7,322 nucleotides of DNA. Origin: Comamonadaceae bacterium (lineage in GTDB: Bacteria > Pseudomonadota > Gammaproteobacteria > Burkholderiales > Burkholderiaceae_C). Shown piece by piece: positions 1 through 7,090 of this stretch. The position numbers were made by a program, and so were the translations under genes. Position 1 is the first letter of the stretch, and each line of letters begins with the position of its first letter. The notes below the pieces were generated by a model. The model was not told where the DNA came from and did no database searches. It saw only the letters and a program-made list of their open reading frames with translations. The DNA lies in assembly GCA_947457975.1 (NCBI GenBank), contig CANGYC010000118.1:1-7322 (forward strand). Direction: 5' to 3'.

Positions 1-284
1 GCTTCCACACCCGCCTCGTGCAGGGCGCCCACCTGGTCGTGCATGAGCGCGATCAGCGGCGAGACCACGATGGTCACGCCGTGGCCGGCGCGCTGGCGGG
101 CAATCGCCGGCACCTGGTAGCACAGCGACTTGCCGCCCCCGGTGGGCATGAGCACCAGCGCATCACCGCCGGCAATCACATGCGCAATGATGGCCTGCTG
201 CGGCCCCCGGAAGGCGCTGTAGCCGAAGACCTCATGGAGGATGTCCAGCGCCTGAGGCGAGGGCGTGGCCTCAGGGGCCGTCAC
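1..284 (-). CDS. recQ: ATP-dependent DNA helicase RecQ, N-terminal part (runs off left edge)
   Basis: RecQ is a 3'-5' superfamily 2 DNA helicase acting in recombination and repair in the cytoplasm. Only the first 94 codons are present; the rest lies beyond base 1. Translating the minus strand from a GTG at 284 shows the RecQ signature in order: motif 0 GYSAFRGPQQ (residues 21-30), Walker A MPTGGGKSLCYQ (46-57, catalytic Lys52) and motif Ia SPLIALMHDQ (75-84), all spaced as in E. coli RecQ. The DEAH box, RQC and HRDC domains would be outside the window. No ATG lies between the start and Walker A except the Met of Walker A itself, so GTG is chosen; an AGGA sits 9 nt upstream. The gene starts 25 nt after the rhodanese stop codon on the same strand, so the two may be cotranscribed. 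Identity is secure from the motifs; the exact start is less certain. Confidence 0.93.
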   Translation of the reverse strand, partial: MTAPEATPSPQALDILHEVFGYSAFRGPQQAIIAHVIAGGDALVLMPTGGGKSLCYQVPAIARQRAGHGVTIVVSPLIALMHDQVGALHEAGVE

Positions 285-293
285 GGCGTGAAT

Positions 294-297
294 TCCT
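294..297 (-). promoter_or_regulatory. Ribosome binding site supporting the recQ GTG start
   Basis: Minus-strand AGGA (TCCT on the plus strand) lies 9 nt before the GTG at 284, in the gap after the rhodanese gene. It is the only purine-rich anti-Shine-Dalgarno match nearby and favours GTG at 284 as the recQ start. Confidence 0.5.
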
Positions 298-309
298 GGC
301 CACCAGGCT

Positions 310-705
310 TCACATCTGTTCCCAGGGCAGGCCCTCGAAGCGCCAGCCTGACAGGCTCGAGCGCTTGAATTCATCGTTGAGTTCACCCTCGAAGCCATGG
401 TTCACGTCGGCCACCTCCGTGAAGCCGGCGGCCTCCAGCGCTTGGCCTGCAGCCAGCGTGCGCTGGCCGGAGCGGCAGATCAGCAGCACGGGCCGGGCCT
501 TGTCGCCCTGGACCTCGCGGCTGACGGCGTCGATGAACTGCACCGCATCGGGCGTCATGTCCGGGTACTCGTACCAGGGCAGGTTCACCACGCCGGGCGG
601 TCGGCCCACGTAGAGGGACTCGATCTCCATGCGCACGTCGATGAAGACGGCGTCCGGCCGGCTTTGCAGGAACTGCCAGGCTTGCTGGGGGGGAAGGTGC
701 TTCAT
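310..705 (-). CDS. Single-domain rhodanese-like sulfurtransferase
   Basis: This 131-residue protein is about the size of one rhodanese domain and has no signal peptide or membrane segment, so it should be cytoplasmic. The active-site loop CRSGQRT (residues 77-83) has the catalytic Cys77 that would carry the persulfide, plus the Arg/Thr typical of active rhodaneses. Other family hallmarks are FIDVR (21-25) near the N-terminus, GVVNLPW (38-44) in the position of the usual GHIxxA/N strand, and VNHGFEG (101-107) after the active site. The family moves sulfane sulfur from donors such as thiosulfate or persulfides to thiophilic acceptors; the physiological substrate cannot be read from the sequence. 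It is divergent from metH1 and lies just upstream of recQ on the same strand. The ATG at 705 has no clear Shine-Dalgarno sequence. The domain call is strong; the specific role is unknown. Confidence 0.9.
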   Translation of the reverse strand: MKHLPPQQAWQFLQSRPDAVFIDVRMEIESLYVGRPPGVVNLPWYEYPDMTPDAVQFIDAVSREVQGDKARPVLLICRSGQRTLAAGQALEAAGFTEVADVNHGFEGELNDEFKRSSLSGWRFEGLPWEQM

Positions 706-728
706 GGGGCTGAAAGGGGAAAGGCTTA

Positions 729-760
729 TTGTCGAGCAAATAGGGGCCCGCTTCTACAAT
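729..760 (+). promoter_or_regulatory. Probable promoter of metH1, apparently leaderless
   Basis: A near-consensus -10 hexamer TACAAT lies at 755-760, 6 nt before the ATG at 767. The expected transcription start, about 7 nt after the -10 box, falls on or next to the A of the ATG. There is no Shine-Dalgarno sequence between them, which fits a leaderless mRNA. The -35 element is poor: TTGTCG at 729-734 gives a 20-nt spacer, while TCGAGC at 732-737 gives the ideal 17-nt spacer but matches only half the consensus. Confidence 0.55.
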
Positions 761-766
761 CGCGGC

Positions 767-1804
<1,038 letters not shown>

Positions 1805-1805
1805 G

Positions 1806-1829
1806 CCGCCACGCCCTGTCCACGGGCGG
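1806..1829 (+). terminator. Weak hairpin after metH1, possible terminator
   Basis: Directly after the metH1 stop, CCGCC (1806-1810) can pair with GGCGG (1825-1829), and the alternative CGCCC (1812-1816) pairs with GGGCG (1824-1828). Only TTT-G follows, not a real U-tract. It may attenuate transcription, or be a chance result of high GC. It does not establish a transcriptional break before the kinase gene. Confidence 0.2.
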
Positions 1830-1844
1830 TTTGACGCTTTGTGG

Positions 1845-1866
1845 CACATGGCTTGCTAGCCATGTG
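1845..1866. repeat. Perfect 9-bp inverted repeat at the kinase gene start
   Basis: CACATGGCT (1845-1853) and AGCCATGTG (1858-1866) are exact reverse complements separated by TGCT. The right arm ends 3 nt before the preferred ATG of the histidine kinase at 1870, where a Shine-Dalgarno sequence would be expected; none is seen. No T-run follows, so a classical terminator is unlikely. It could be an operator or an RNA hairpin affecting initiation. The left arm also holds ATG GCT TGC TAG, a possible three-codon reading frame. The symmetry is certain; its function is not. Confidence 0.6.
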
Positions 1867-1869
1867 TGC

Positions 1870-3078
1870 ATGCGATGGGAAGCCTCTTTTCTCCAGAATG
1901 ACCCGGCCGGTGAGGTAAGCGCCGCCTGGCGCGACCCCCTGGCCCTGCTGCTGGCGTCTACCGACGAGGGCATCTACGGCATCGATCTGGCGGGCAACTG
2001 CGTCTTCATCAATGAGGCCGGCGCCCGCATGATCGGCTACGAGCCGGCCGAGCTGCTGGGGCGCAACATGCATGAGCTGACCCACCACGCGCGCGCGGAT
2101 GGCTCGCCCTACCCCGAGGCCGAGTGCCCCATCTTCAACGCCTTTCGCCAGGGCTTGCCCTGCCGCATCGACTCCGAGGTGTTCTGGCGCCGAGACGGCA
2201 CGGCCTTTCCCGTGGAGTATTCCAGCCACCCCATCCTCGATGGGGGCGCGGTGCGTGGCGCGGTGGTGACCTTTGTCGACATCACCGAGCGCCGCCGGGC
2301 CGCGGATGCGCTGCAAAAGGCCAAGGACGAACTCGAAGAGCGCGTGGCCGAGCGCACCCAGGCCCTGGCCACCGCCCTGCAGCAGGTGCGGGAGCTGGCC
2401 GCCTGGTCCGAGACCGTGCGCGAGGAGGAGCGCACCCGCATTGCCCGCGAGGTGCACGACGAGCTGGGCAGCCTGCTGGTGGCCATGAAAATGGATGTGA
2501 ACTGGATGGACAAGCGCCTGGCCGAGCAGGCCCAGCGCTCGCCCGAGGCGGCCGACGACATGCGCCAGCGCATGCGCGGCAAGTGCCAGAACATGAGCCG
2601 GCTCATTGAGAACGCCGTCGAGAACGTGGGCCGCATCATCACCGACCTGCGCCCCAGCATCCTGGACCACCAGGGCCTCTGGGCCGCGCTGGAGTGGCAG
2701 GCGCAGGAGTTCGTGCAGTCGTCCGAGCTGGTGCTGGACTGGCGCATGGACCTGGAGACCGGGGACGACCCGCCCGAGCCGCTGGCCATGGCGGTGTTCC
2801 GCATCTTTCAGGAGATGCTCAGCAACGTTGGCCGCCATGCGCGTGCCAGCCACCTGCGGGTGGCCATCGTGGAGGCCGCAGGTGCGCTGAGCCTCACGGT
2901 GCAGGACGACGGCGTGGGCGCCGAGCCCCAGGCCCTGCAAGCGCCCACCGCCTATGGCGTGATGGGCATGCGCGAACGTGCGCACCATTTTGGCGGCCAG
3001 CTGCGCCTGCACAGTGCACCAGGACAGGGCACCACCGCGGTGCTCACGCTGTCGCTGGCCGCCGCTGCCCCGGTCTGA
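1870..3078 (+). CDS. Soluble PAS-domain sensor histidine kinase, NarX/HisKA_3 class
   Basis: The 402-residue product is an ATP-dependent autophosphorylating kinase that passes phosphate to the response regulator encoded 2 nt downstream. An N-terminal PAS domain spans about 24-140 ([19 protein letters not shown] at 47-65, ending in VDITERRR). A charged coiled-coil linker follows (about 141-182). The HisKA_3 dimerisation helix carries [14 protein letters not shown] (190-203), with phosphoacceptor His196. The HATPase domain shows the N-box [12 protein letters not shown] (313-324, Asn319), the G-box DDGVG (346-350) and [10 protein letters not shown] (362-371). There are no hydrophobic membrane spans, so the PAS domain senses an intracellular signal such as redox state, oxygen or a small ligand; the sequence does not say which. 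ATG 1870 is chosen as the first in-frame ATG; TTG 1831 and GTG 1864 are possible alternatives. It lies 65 nt after metH1. The family is sure; the stimulus is unknown. Confidence 0.92.
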   Translation: MRWEASFLQNDPAGEVSAAWRDPLALLLASTDEGIYGIDLAGNCVFINEAGARMIGYEPAELLGRNMHELTHHARADGSPYPEAECPIFNAFRQGLPCRIDSEVFWRRDGTAFPVEYSSHPILDGGAVRGAVVTFVDITERRRAADALQKAKDELEERVAERTQALATALQQVRELAAWSETVREEERTRIAREVHDELGSLLVAMKMDVNWMDKRLAEQAQRSPEAADDMRQRMRGKCQNMSRLIENAVENVGRIITDLRPSILDHQGLWAALEWQAQEFVQSSELVLDWRMDLETGDDPPEPLAMAVFRIFQEMLSNVGRHARASHLRVAIVEAAGALSLTVQDDGVGAEPQALQAPTAYGVMGMRERAHHFGGQLRLHSAPGQGTTAVLTLSLAAAAPV

Positions 3079-3080
3079 GC

Positions 3081-3764
3081 ATGAACAACGCCGCTTGCTC
3101 CGAACCCGCCTTCTTGCGTGTGCTGATCGGCGACGACCACCGCATCGTGCGCGAGGGCCTCAAGCAGATCCTGGCCGAAGCGCCCGAGGTGCAGCTGGTG
3201 GCCGAAGCCACCACCGGCCCCGAGGTGCTGGACCAGGTGGCCGTGCTGCAGGCCGAGGGCCGGCTCGACCTGGTGCTGCTGGACATCGCCTTGCCCGGCC
3301 TTGACGGCCTGGACGTGCTGCAGGCCCTCAAGCGCGACTGGCCGCAGCTGCCGGTGCTGATGCTCAGCACCTACCCTGAAAAGCAGTATGCGGTGCGCTG
3401 CATCCGCCTGGGCGCCGGCGGCTACCTGAACAAGAGCGCCGATCCGGACGACATGCTGGCCGCCGTGCGCAAGGTGGCCGCCGGCGGCGTGTTCCTCACG
3501 CCCGCCACTGCGGAGGCCCTGGCCCTGGCGGTGGGCCAGGGCGGTGTGCAGGCGGGCCCGGAAGCGCTCTCGCACCGCGAGCACCAGGTCTATCGCCTGC
3601 TCACCCAGGGCCGCACCGTGAGCGAAATTGGTGCGCAGCTGGGGCTCGCGCCCAACACCGTGAGCACCTACCGCGCCCGCATCCTGGAGAAGACCGGCGC
3701 CAAGAACGACGTGGAGCTGGCGCTCTACGCCGAGCGCCACGCGCGCACCCATCCGGCCGCCTGA
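3081..3764 (+). CDS. NarL/FixJ-family response regulator with LuxR-type DNA-binding domain
   Basis: This 227-residue protein has the standard two-domain layout. The receiver (about 12-130) has the acidic pair Asp18/Asp19 in [11 protein letters not shown], the phosphoacceptor Asp68 in [11 protein letters not shown], Thr97 in LSTYPE and Lys118 in LNKSA. The C-terminal LuxR/GerE helix-turn-helix (about 162-217) reads [44 protein letters not shown], the usual NarL-type DNA-recognition unit. The ATG lies 2 nt after the kinase stop, so the pair is almost certainly cotranscribed and functionally coupled. With no AAA+ domain, it cannot by itself activate sigma-54 RNA polymerase. Its targets are unknown; the next transcription unit downstream is the cyanate operon, whose control region begins right after this gene and contains two dyads that could be binding sites. 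Confidence 0.94.
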   Translation: MNNAACSEPAFLRVLIGDDHRIVREGLKQILAEAPEVQLVAEATTGPEVLDQVAVLQAEGRLDLVLLDIALPGLDGLDVLQALKRDWPQLPVLMLSTYPEKQYAVRCIRLGAGGYLNKSADPDDMLAAVRKVAAGGVFLTPATAEALALAVGQGGVQAGPEALSHREHQVYRLLTQGRTVSEIGAQLGLAPNTVSTYRARILEKTGAKNDVELALYAERHARTHPAA

Positions 3765-3784
3765 CATCGGCCTCATGCGGCCCC

Positions 3785-3809
3785 GCTTGTAGGGCTGCCC
3801 CTACGCAGC
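3785..3809. promoter_or_regulatory. Dyad/hairpin between response regulator gene and cyn operon
   Basis: GTAGGG (3789-3794) and CCCTAC (3799-3804) form a perfect 6-bp inverted repeat around CTGC. GCT (3785-3787) and AGC (3807-3809) extend the stem after a G-T pair and one bulged base. It begins 20 nt after the response-regulator stop. It could end that transcript, but lacks a T-tract. Alternatively it could be a protein-binding dyad: its centre is about 100 bp upstream of the predicted sigma-54 transcription start, a usual place for an upstream activator site. Confidence 0.45.
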
Positions 3810-3839
3810 GTCCCCGTGGCGTCGGCGATTTGAGGCCAG

Positions 3840-3870
3840 GATCCGAGCTGGCACGCCGCCAGCGCTGATC
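3840..3870. promoter_or_regulatory. Interrupted palindrome abutting the cyn promoter
   Basis: GATC (3840-3843) and GCTGGC (3847-3852) are mirrored by GCCAGC (3858-3863) and GATC (3867-3870) about a centre at 3855. Unpaired trinucleotides separate inner and outer arms. The right edge lies 1 nt from the sigma-54 -24 element. This is a plausible operator for a dimeric regulator; no known binding consensus is assigned. Confidence 0.4.
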
Positions 3871-3871
3871 G

Positions 3872-3887
3872 TGGCCCGCAGCTTGCA
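3872..3887 (+). promoter_or_regulatory. Sigma-54 (RpoN) promoter of the cyn operon
   Basis: TGGCCCGCAGCTTGCA matches the RpoN consensus TGGCACG-N4-TTGCW at 11 of 12 defined positions, the one difference being C for A at 3876. The invariant GG (3873-3874) and GC (3885-3886) have the required 10-nt separation. Transcription would start near 3898, giving a leader of about 24 nt that contains the strong ribosome binding site of the first gene. No convincing sigma-70 promoter was seen in the same gap. Sigma-54 control fits a nitrogen-scavenging operon. Confidence 0.7.
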
Positions 3888-3909
3888 TAGACCTGCACAT
3901 CCACGATCC

Positions 3910-3917
3910 AGGAGGTG
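3910..3917 (+). promoter_or_regulatory. Strong ribosome binding site of cynA
   Basis: AGGAGGTG is a near-complete anti-16S match ending 4 nt before the ATG at 3922 (6 nt from the GGAGG core). It fixes the start of the binding-protein gene at 3922 rather than the in-frame upstream alternative at 3871, which would lie inside the promoter. Confidence 0.85.
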
Positions 3918-3921
3918 TGCC

Positions 3922-5325
3922 ATGTCTGAATTTTTCGATCCCTACAACGCCGACCGTCCTTTGCTGATGAAGTGCAGCTGCGGCCGCGACCACACGGTGG
4001 CCGACCACCATGCCGAGGTCTCGGCCGATGCGGCGGCCATTGAGCTGCGCCGCCGCAGCGAGACGGCCGACTTCGAGGCCTACAGCAATGAGTTCATCGA
4101 GGCCACGCTGGTCAAGGCCCTGTTTCCGCACGACGCCCAGCGCCGGCGCTTTCTGCGCGCCGTGGGCAAGGGCACGGCCATGGCCGCCATCTCCAGTGTG
4201 CTGCCGGTGGCCAGCCTGCAGGCCATGGCCCAGGAAAAGGGCAGCCTGGAGAAGACCAGCCTGAAGGTGGGCTTCATCCCGATCACCTGCGCTACGCCGC
4301 TGATCATGGCCCACCCCCTGGGCTTTTACAGCAAGCAGGGCCTGAATGTGGAAGTCATCAAGACCGCGGGCTGGGCGCTGATCCGCGACAAGATGATCAA
4401 CAAGGAATACGACGCCACGCACTTCCTCTCGCCCATGCCCGTGGCCATGTCGCTGGGCATTGGCTCGGCCCCGGTGCCCATGAACGTGGCCACCATTCAG
4501 AACACCAACGGCCAGGCCATCACGCTGCACGTCAAGCACAAGGACAAGCGCGACCCCAAGACCTGGAAGGGCTTCAAGTTCGCCGTGCCCTTCGAGTTCT
4601 CCATGCACAACTTCCTGCTGCGTTACTACGTAGCCGAAGCGGGCCTGAACCCGGACACCGATATCCAGATCCGCGTGGTGCCCCCGCCCGAGATGGTGGC
4701 CAACCTGCGTGCCGGCAACATCGACGGCTTCCTCGGCCCCGATCCCTTCAACCAGCGCGCGGTCTTTGAAGAAGTGGGTTTCATCCACCTGCTCACCAAA
4801 GACCTGTGGAACGGGCACCCCTGCTGCGCCTTCGGCACCAGCGCGGAATTCATCCGCCAGAACCCGAACACCTTCGCAGCCCTGTACCGCTCGGTGCTCA
4901 CGGCCGCAGCCATGGCTCGCCAGCCCAAGAACCGCGAGCTCATTGCCAAGGTGATTGCCCCTCAGGCCTACCTGAACCAGCCCGAGACCGTGCTGGCCCA
5001 GGTGCTCACGGGCAAGTTCGCCGACGGCCTGGGCAAGATCCAGAACGTACCCGACCGCGCCGACTTCGACCCCATGCCCTGGCAGAGCATGGCAGTGTGG
5101 ATGCTCACGCAGATGCAGCGCTGGGGCTACATCAAGGGTGAGGTGGACTACAAGCAGATCGCCGAGAAGGTGTTCCTGCTCACCGATGCCCGCAAGCACA
5201 TGAAAGACCTGGACATGCCCGTGCCCGCCGGCACCGGCTACGCCAAGCACACCATCATGGGCAAGGTGTTCGACCCGGCCAAGCCGGCCGAGTACCTCAA
5301 TAGCTTCGCCATCCGCAAGACCTGA
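3922..5325 (+). CDS. cynA: Cyanate/nitrate ABC transporter substrate-binding protein, Tat-exported
   Basis: The 467-residue product is a periplasmic solute-binding protein of the NrtA/CynA/CmpA family (NMT1-like fold), delivering an anion to the permease encoded next. A twin-arginine signal is visible: RRRFLR (74-79), a hydrophobic stretch to about residue 99, and a likely cleavage site after AMA (101-103). The mature domain begins KTSLKVGFIPITCATPLIMAHPLGFY (111-136). Further family features are the FEFSMHNFLLRYY region (225-237), GNIDGFLGPDPFNQRAV (265-281) and NGHPCCAFG (297-305). Unusually, about 73 residues precede the twin arginines and include C18-S-C20-G-R-D-H24 with His29/His30, a possible metal site. 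Nitrate, cyanate and bicarbonate binders of this family look alike; cyanate is inferred from the cyanase gene ending the operon. It lies 16 nt before the permease gene and is probably expressed from the sigma-54 promoter upstream. Confidence 0.88.
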   Translation: MSEFFDPYNADRPLLMKCSCGRDHTVADHHAEVSADAAAIELRRRSETADFEAYSNEFIEATLVKALFPHDAQRRRFLRAVGKGTAMAAISSVLPVASLQAMAQEKGSLEKTSLKVGFIPITCATPLIMAHPLGFYSKQGLNVEVIKTAGWALIRDKMINKEYDATHFLSPMPVAMSLGIGSAPVPMNVATIQNTNGQAITLHVKHKDKRDPKTWKGFKFAVPFEFSMHNFLLRYYVAEAGLNPDTDIQIRVVPPPEMVANLRAGNIDGFLGPDPFNQRAVFEEVGFIHLLTKDLWNGHPCCAFGTSAEFIRQNPNTFAALYRSVLTAAAMARQPKNRELIAKVIAPQAYLNQPETVLAQVLTGKFADGLGKIQNVPDRADFDPMPWQSMAVWMLTQMQRWGYIKGEVDYKQIAEKVFLLTDARKHMKDLDMPVPAGTGYAKHTIMGKVFDPAKPAEYLNSFAIRKT

Positions 5326-5341
5326 GACCTGAGCCCCCACC

Positions 5342-6205
5342 ATGAAAACAAGCCACCTGAACCTGCGCGCGGCGCTCGTCTCGGTCCTTCTCTTCTGCGT
5401 CTTCCTGGGGGCCTGGCAGCTGGGCACGCACGGGCCAGCCGTGGGCGGCTCGTCGGCCGGCATGACGGCCGACGAGATCGAGTACGCCAAGATGATGGGC
5501 AAGGACCCGGGCGCTGCCAAGGCCACCGGTTTCCCGCCGCCCGTTGAAGTCGCCAAGGCCAGCTGGCAGCACCTCTCGGACCCCTTCTACGACAAGGGCC
5601 CCAACGACAAGGGCATCGGCATCCAGCTGGCGCACTCCCTCGGGCGCGTGGCGCTGGGCTTTTTGCTCGCGATGGCCGTGGCCATCCCCCTGGGTTTTCT
5701 GATCGGCATGTCGCCGCTCATGCAAAAGGCCTTCAACCCCTTCATCCAGGTGCTCAAGCCCATCAGCCCCCTGGCCTGGATGCCGCTGGCGCTCTACACC
5801 CTCAAGGACAGCGGCGTCAGCGGCATCTTTGTGATCTTCATCTGCTCGGTCTGGCCCATGCTGATCAACACCGCCTTCGGCGTGGCCTCGGTCAAGCGCG
5901 ACTGGCTCAACGTGGCCAGCACGCTGGAGGTCTCGCCCATGCGCCGGGCCCTGCTCGTGATCCTTCCGGCCGCCGCGCCCACCATCCTCACGGGCATGCG
6001 CATCAGCATGGGCATCGCCTGGCTGGTGATCGTGGCCGCTGAAATGCTGGTCGGCGGCACCGGCATTGGCTACTTTGTGTGGAACGAATGGAACAACTTG
6101 TCGCTGACCAATGTGATCTTTGCGATCCTGGTCATTGGCGTGGTCGGCATGCTGCTCGACCTGATGTTTGGCCAACTTCAACGCGTGGTGACTTATGTGG
6201 AATGA
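5342..6205 (+). CDS. cynB: Cyanate/nitrate ABC transporter permease
   Basis: This 287-residue inner-membrane protein forms the translocation channel of the transporter. Hydrophobic segments at about 9-27, 102-122, 134-153, 158-178, 224-243 and 256-276 suggest six spans, the usual number for NrtB-type BPD_transp_1 permeases. The cytoplasmic EAA loop that docks the ATPase is VASTLEVSPMRRALLVILP (191-209), continuing with a conserved Gly near 218. The DPFYDKGPNDKGIG segment (80-93) before span 2 resembles proteobacterial NtrB-type permeases. A long hydrophilic stretch (28-95) after span 1 should face the periplasm. The ATG is 16 nt after the cynA stop with only a weak ribosome binding site, suggesting translational coupling. 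Lysine codons are almost all AAG, as in cynA, unlike the two genes that follow. The role is clear; the substrate is inferred from operon context. Confidence 0.88.
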   Translation: MKTSHLNLRAALVSVLLFCVFLGAWQLGTHGPAVGGSSAGMTADEIEYAKMMGKDPGAAKATGFPPPVEVAKASWQHLSDPFYDKGPNDKGIGIQLAHSLGRVALGFLLAMAVAIPLGFLIGMSPLMQKAFNPFIQVLKPISPLAWMPLALYTLKDSGVSGIFVIFICSVWPMLINTAFGVASVKRDWLNVASTLEVSPMRRALLVILPAAAPTILTGMRISMGIAWLVIVAAEMLVGGTGIGYFVWNEWNNLSLTNVIFAILVIGVVGMLLDLMFGQLQRVVTYVE

Positions 6206-6240
6206 CAGCCGTTTGCAATCTGACATCGTTGCCTCAAAGC

Positions 6241-6245
6241 AGGAG
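6241..6245 (+). promoter_or_regulatory. Ribosome binding site deciding the cynD start
   Basis: AGGAG lies 9 nt before ATG 6255. The in-frame ATG at 6195 would overlap the end of cynB by 11 nt, has no such site, and would add 20 residues unlike the family N-terminus. ATG 6255 is therefore preferred. Confidence 0.7.
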
Positions 6246-6254
6246 TCTCGCGCC

Positions 6255-7049
6255 ATGACAGGCTTTCTCAAAATTGAAAAACTCAGCAAGGCCTACAGCT
6301 CAAGCCGCCCTGTGTTTTCAGACGTTTCTTTCACCCTGGAGCGCGGTGAATTTGTCTGCATCATTGGCCATTCAGGCTGCGGCAAGACCACCATCCTGAA
6401 TGTGCTGGCGGGTCTGGACGAAGCCACGTCGGGCCATGTGTTCATGGACGGCCGGGAAGTGTCCGGGCCCAGCCTGGAGCGCGGTGTGGTGTTTCAGGGC
6501 CACGCCCTGATGCCCTGGCTGACCGTGCGCCAAAACATTGCCTTCGCGGTCAAATCGCGTTGGCCCGACATGCCCACCCCCAAGGTGAATGTGCACGTGG
6601 AGAAGTTTGTCGGCATGGTGGGCCTGAGCCACGCCATCGACAAAAAACCCAGCCAGTTGTCGGGTGGCATGAAGCAGCGCGTGGGCATTGCCCGCGCCTT
6701 CTCCATCCAGCCCAAGATGCTGCTGCTCGACGAGCCCTTTGGCGCACTCGACGCTTTGACCCGCGGCACCATTCAAGACGAACTGATGCAAATCGTGCGC
6801 GACACGCAGCAAACCGTCTTCATGATCACCCATGATGTGGACGAAGCCATTTTGTTGGCCGACCGCATCCTGCTGATGAACAACGGCGCCGACACCCCTG
6901 ACGGCTACAAGCCCGGCGGCATTGCCGAGGTGGTCAACAACCCTTTGCCGCGCAACCGCACACGCTCAGGCCTGCACCACCTGGACGACTACTACCCCTT
7001 GCGCAACCACATCGTGGACTTTCTGGTCACGCGGGCCACAGCGCATTGA
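6255..7049 (+). CDS. cynD: Cyanate/nitrate ABC transporter ATP-binding protein
   Basis: The 264-residue protein powers the transporter by ATP hydrolysis at the cytoplasmic face of CynB. All nucleotide-binding elements are intact: Walker A GHSGCGKTT (38-46), Q-loop Gln81 in VVFQGHALMPW, signature LSGGMKQR (135-142), Walker B MLLLDEP (155-161, Glu160) and switch His193 in ITHDVDEA. The family is NrtD/CynD/SsuB-like, and the LMPWLTVRQNI segment (85-95) is typical. It is a single-domain ATPase with no fused binding-protein domain of the NrtC kind. It starts 49 nt after cynB and ends 41 nt before the cyanase gene. Base composition and codon use change here: 5 of 12 lysines use AAA, against 3 of 41 in cynA plus cynB, and selected lines have lower GC than the upstream genes. 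Function is sure; cyanate specificity rests on the neighbours. Confidence 0.9.
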   Translation: MTGFLKIEKLSKAYSSSRPVFSDVSFTLERGEFVCIIGHSGCGKTTILNVLAGLDEATSGHVFMDGREVSGPSLERGVVFQGHALMPWLTVRQNIAFAVKSRWPDMPTPKVNVHVEKFVGMVGLSHAIDKKPSQLSGGMKQRVGIARAFSIQPKMLLLDEPFGALDALTRGTIQDELMQIVRDTQQTVFMITHDVDEAILLADRILLMNNGADTPDGYKPGGIAEVVNNPLPRNRTRSGLHHLDDYYPLRNHIVDFLVTRATAH

Positions 7050-7080
7050 ACCCCCTTTTCACAACCTCAACCAAACTCAC

Positions 7081-7085
7081 AGGAG
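7081..7085 (+). promoter_or_regulatory. Ribosome binding site of cynS
   Basis: AGGAG is spaced 5 nt from ATG 7091 and 14 nt from the second in-frame ATG at 7100, which favours 7091 as the start. Confidence 0.7.
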
Positions 7086-7090
7086 CACAC

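Noticed and set aside
18..368. Plus-strand frame of 116 codons at the left edge
   Set aside because: It is opposite the recQ start region, which has unmistakable helicase motifs on the minus strand.
629..766. N-terminal extension of metH1 by 46 codons
   Set aside because: It would overlap the rhodanese start and the TACAAT promoter, and MetH similarity begins only after ATG 767.
2694..3080. N-terminal extension of the response regulator by 129 codons into the kinase gene
   Set aside because: The extension has no family similarity and overlaps the kinase ATPase domain; ATG 3081 matches the usual receiver start.
3848..3864. A second sigma-54-like element, CTGGCACG-N4-CAGCG
   Set aside because: The -24 half is perfect and the GG/GC spacing correct, but the -12 half is CAGC instead of TTGC. 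The element 24 bp downstream is better on both halves, and this one is largely explained by the palindrome there.
3765..3921. Classical NtrC site (TGCACC-N5-GGTGCA) or IHF site in the cyn control region
   Set aside because: I looked for both and saw no convincing match, so the activator of the sigma-54 promoter is not identified.
3601..5556. A 651-codon open frame on the minus strand opposite the regulator and cynA genes
   Set aside because: It is antisense to well-supported genes with clear motifs, its translation is low-complexity Gly/Ala/His/Arg/Val-rich, and high GC makes such long shadow frames common.
7050..7090. Possible terminator or separate promoter between cynD and cynS
   Set aside because: The 41-nt gap has a CCCCCTTTT run but no stem in front of it and no -35/-10 pair; it reads as an ordinary intra-operon spacer.
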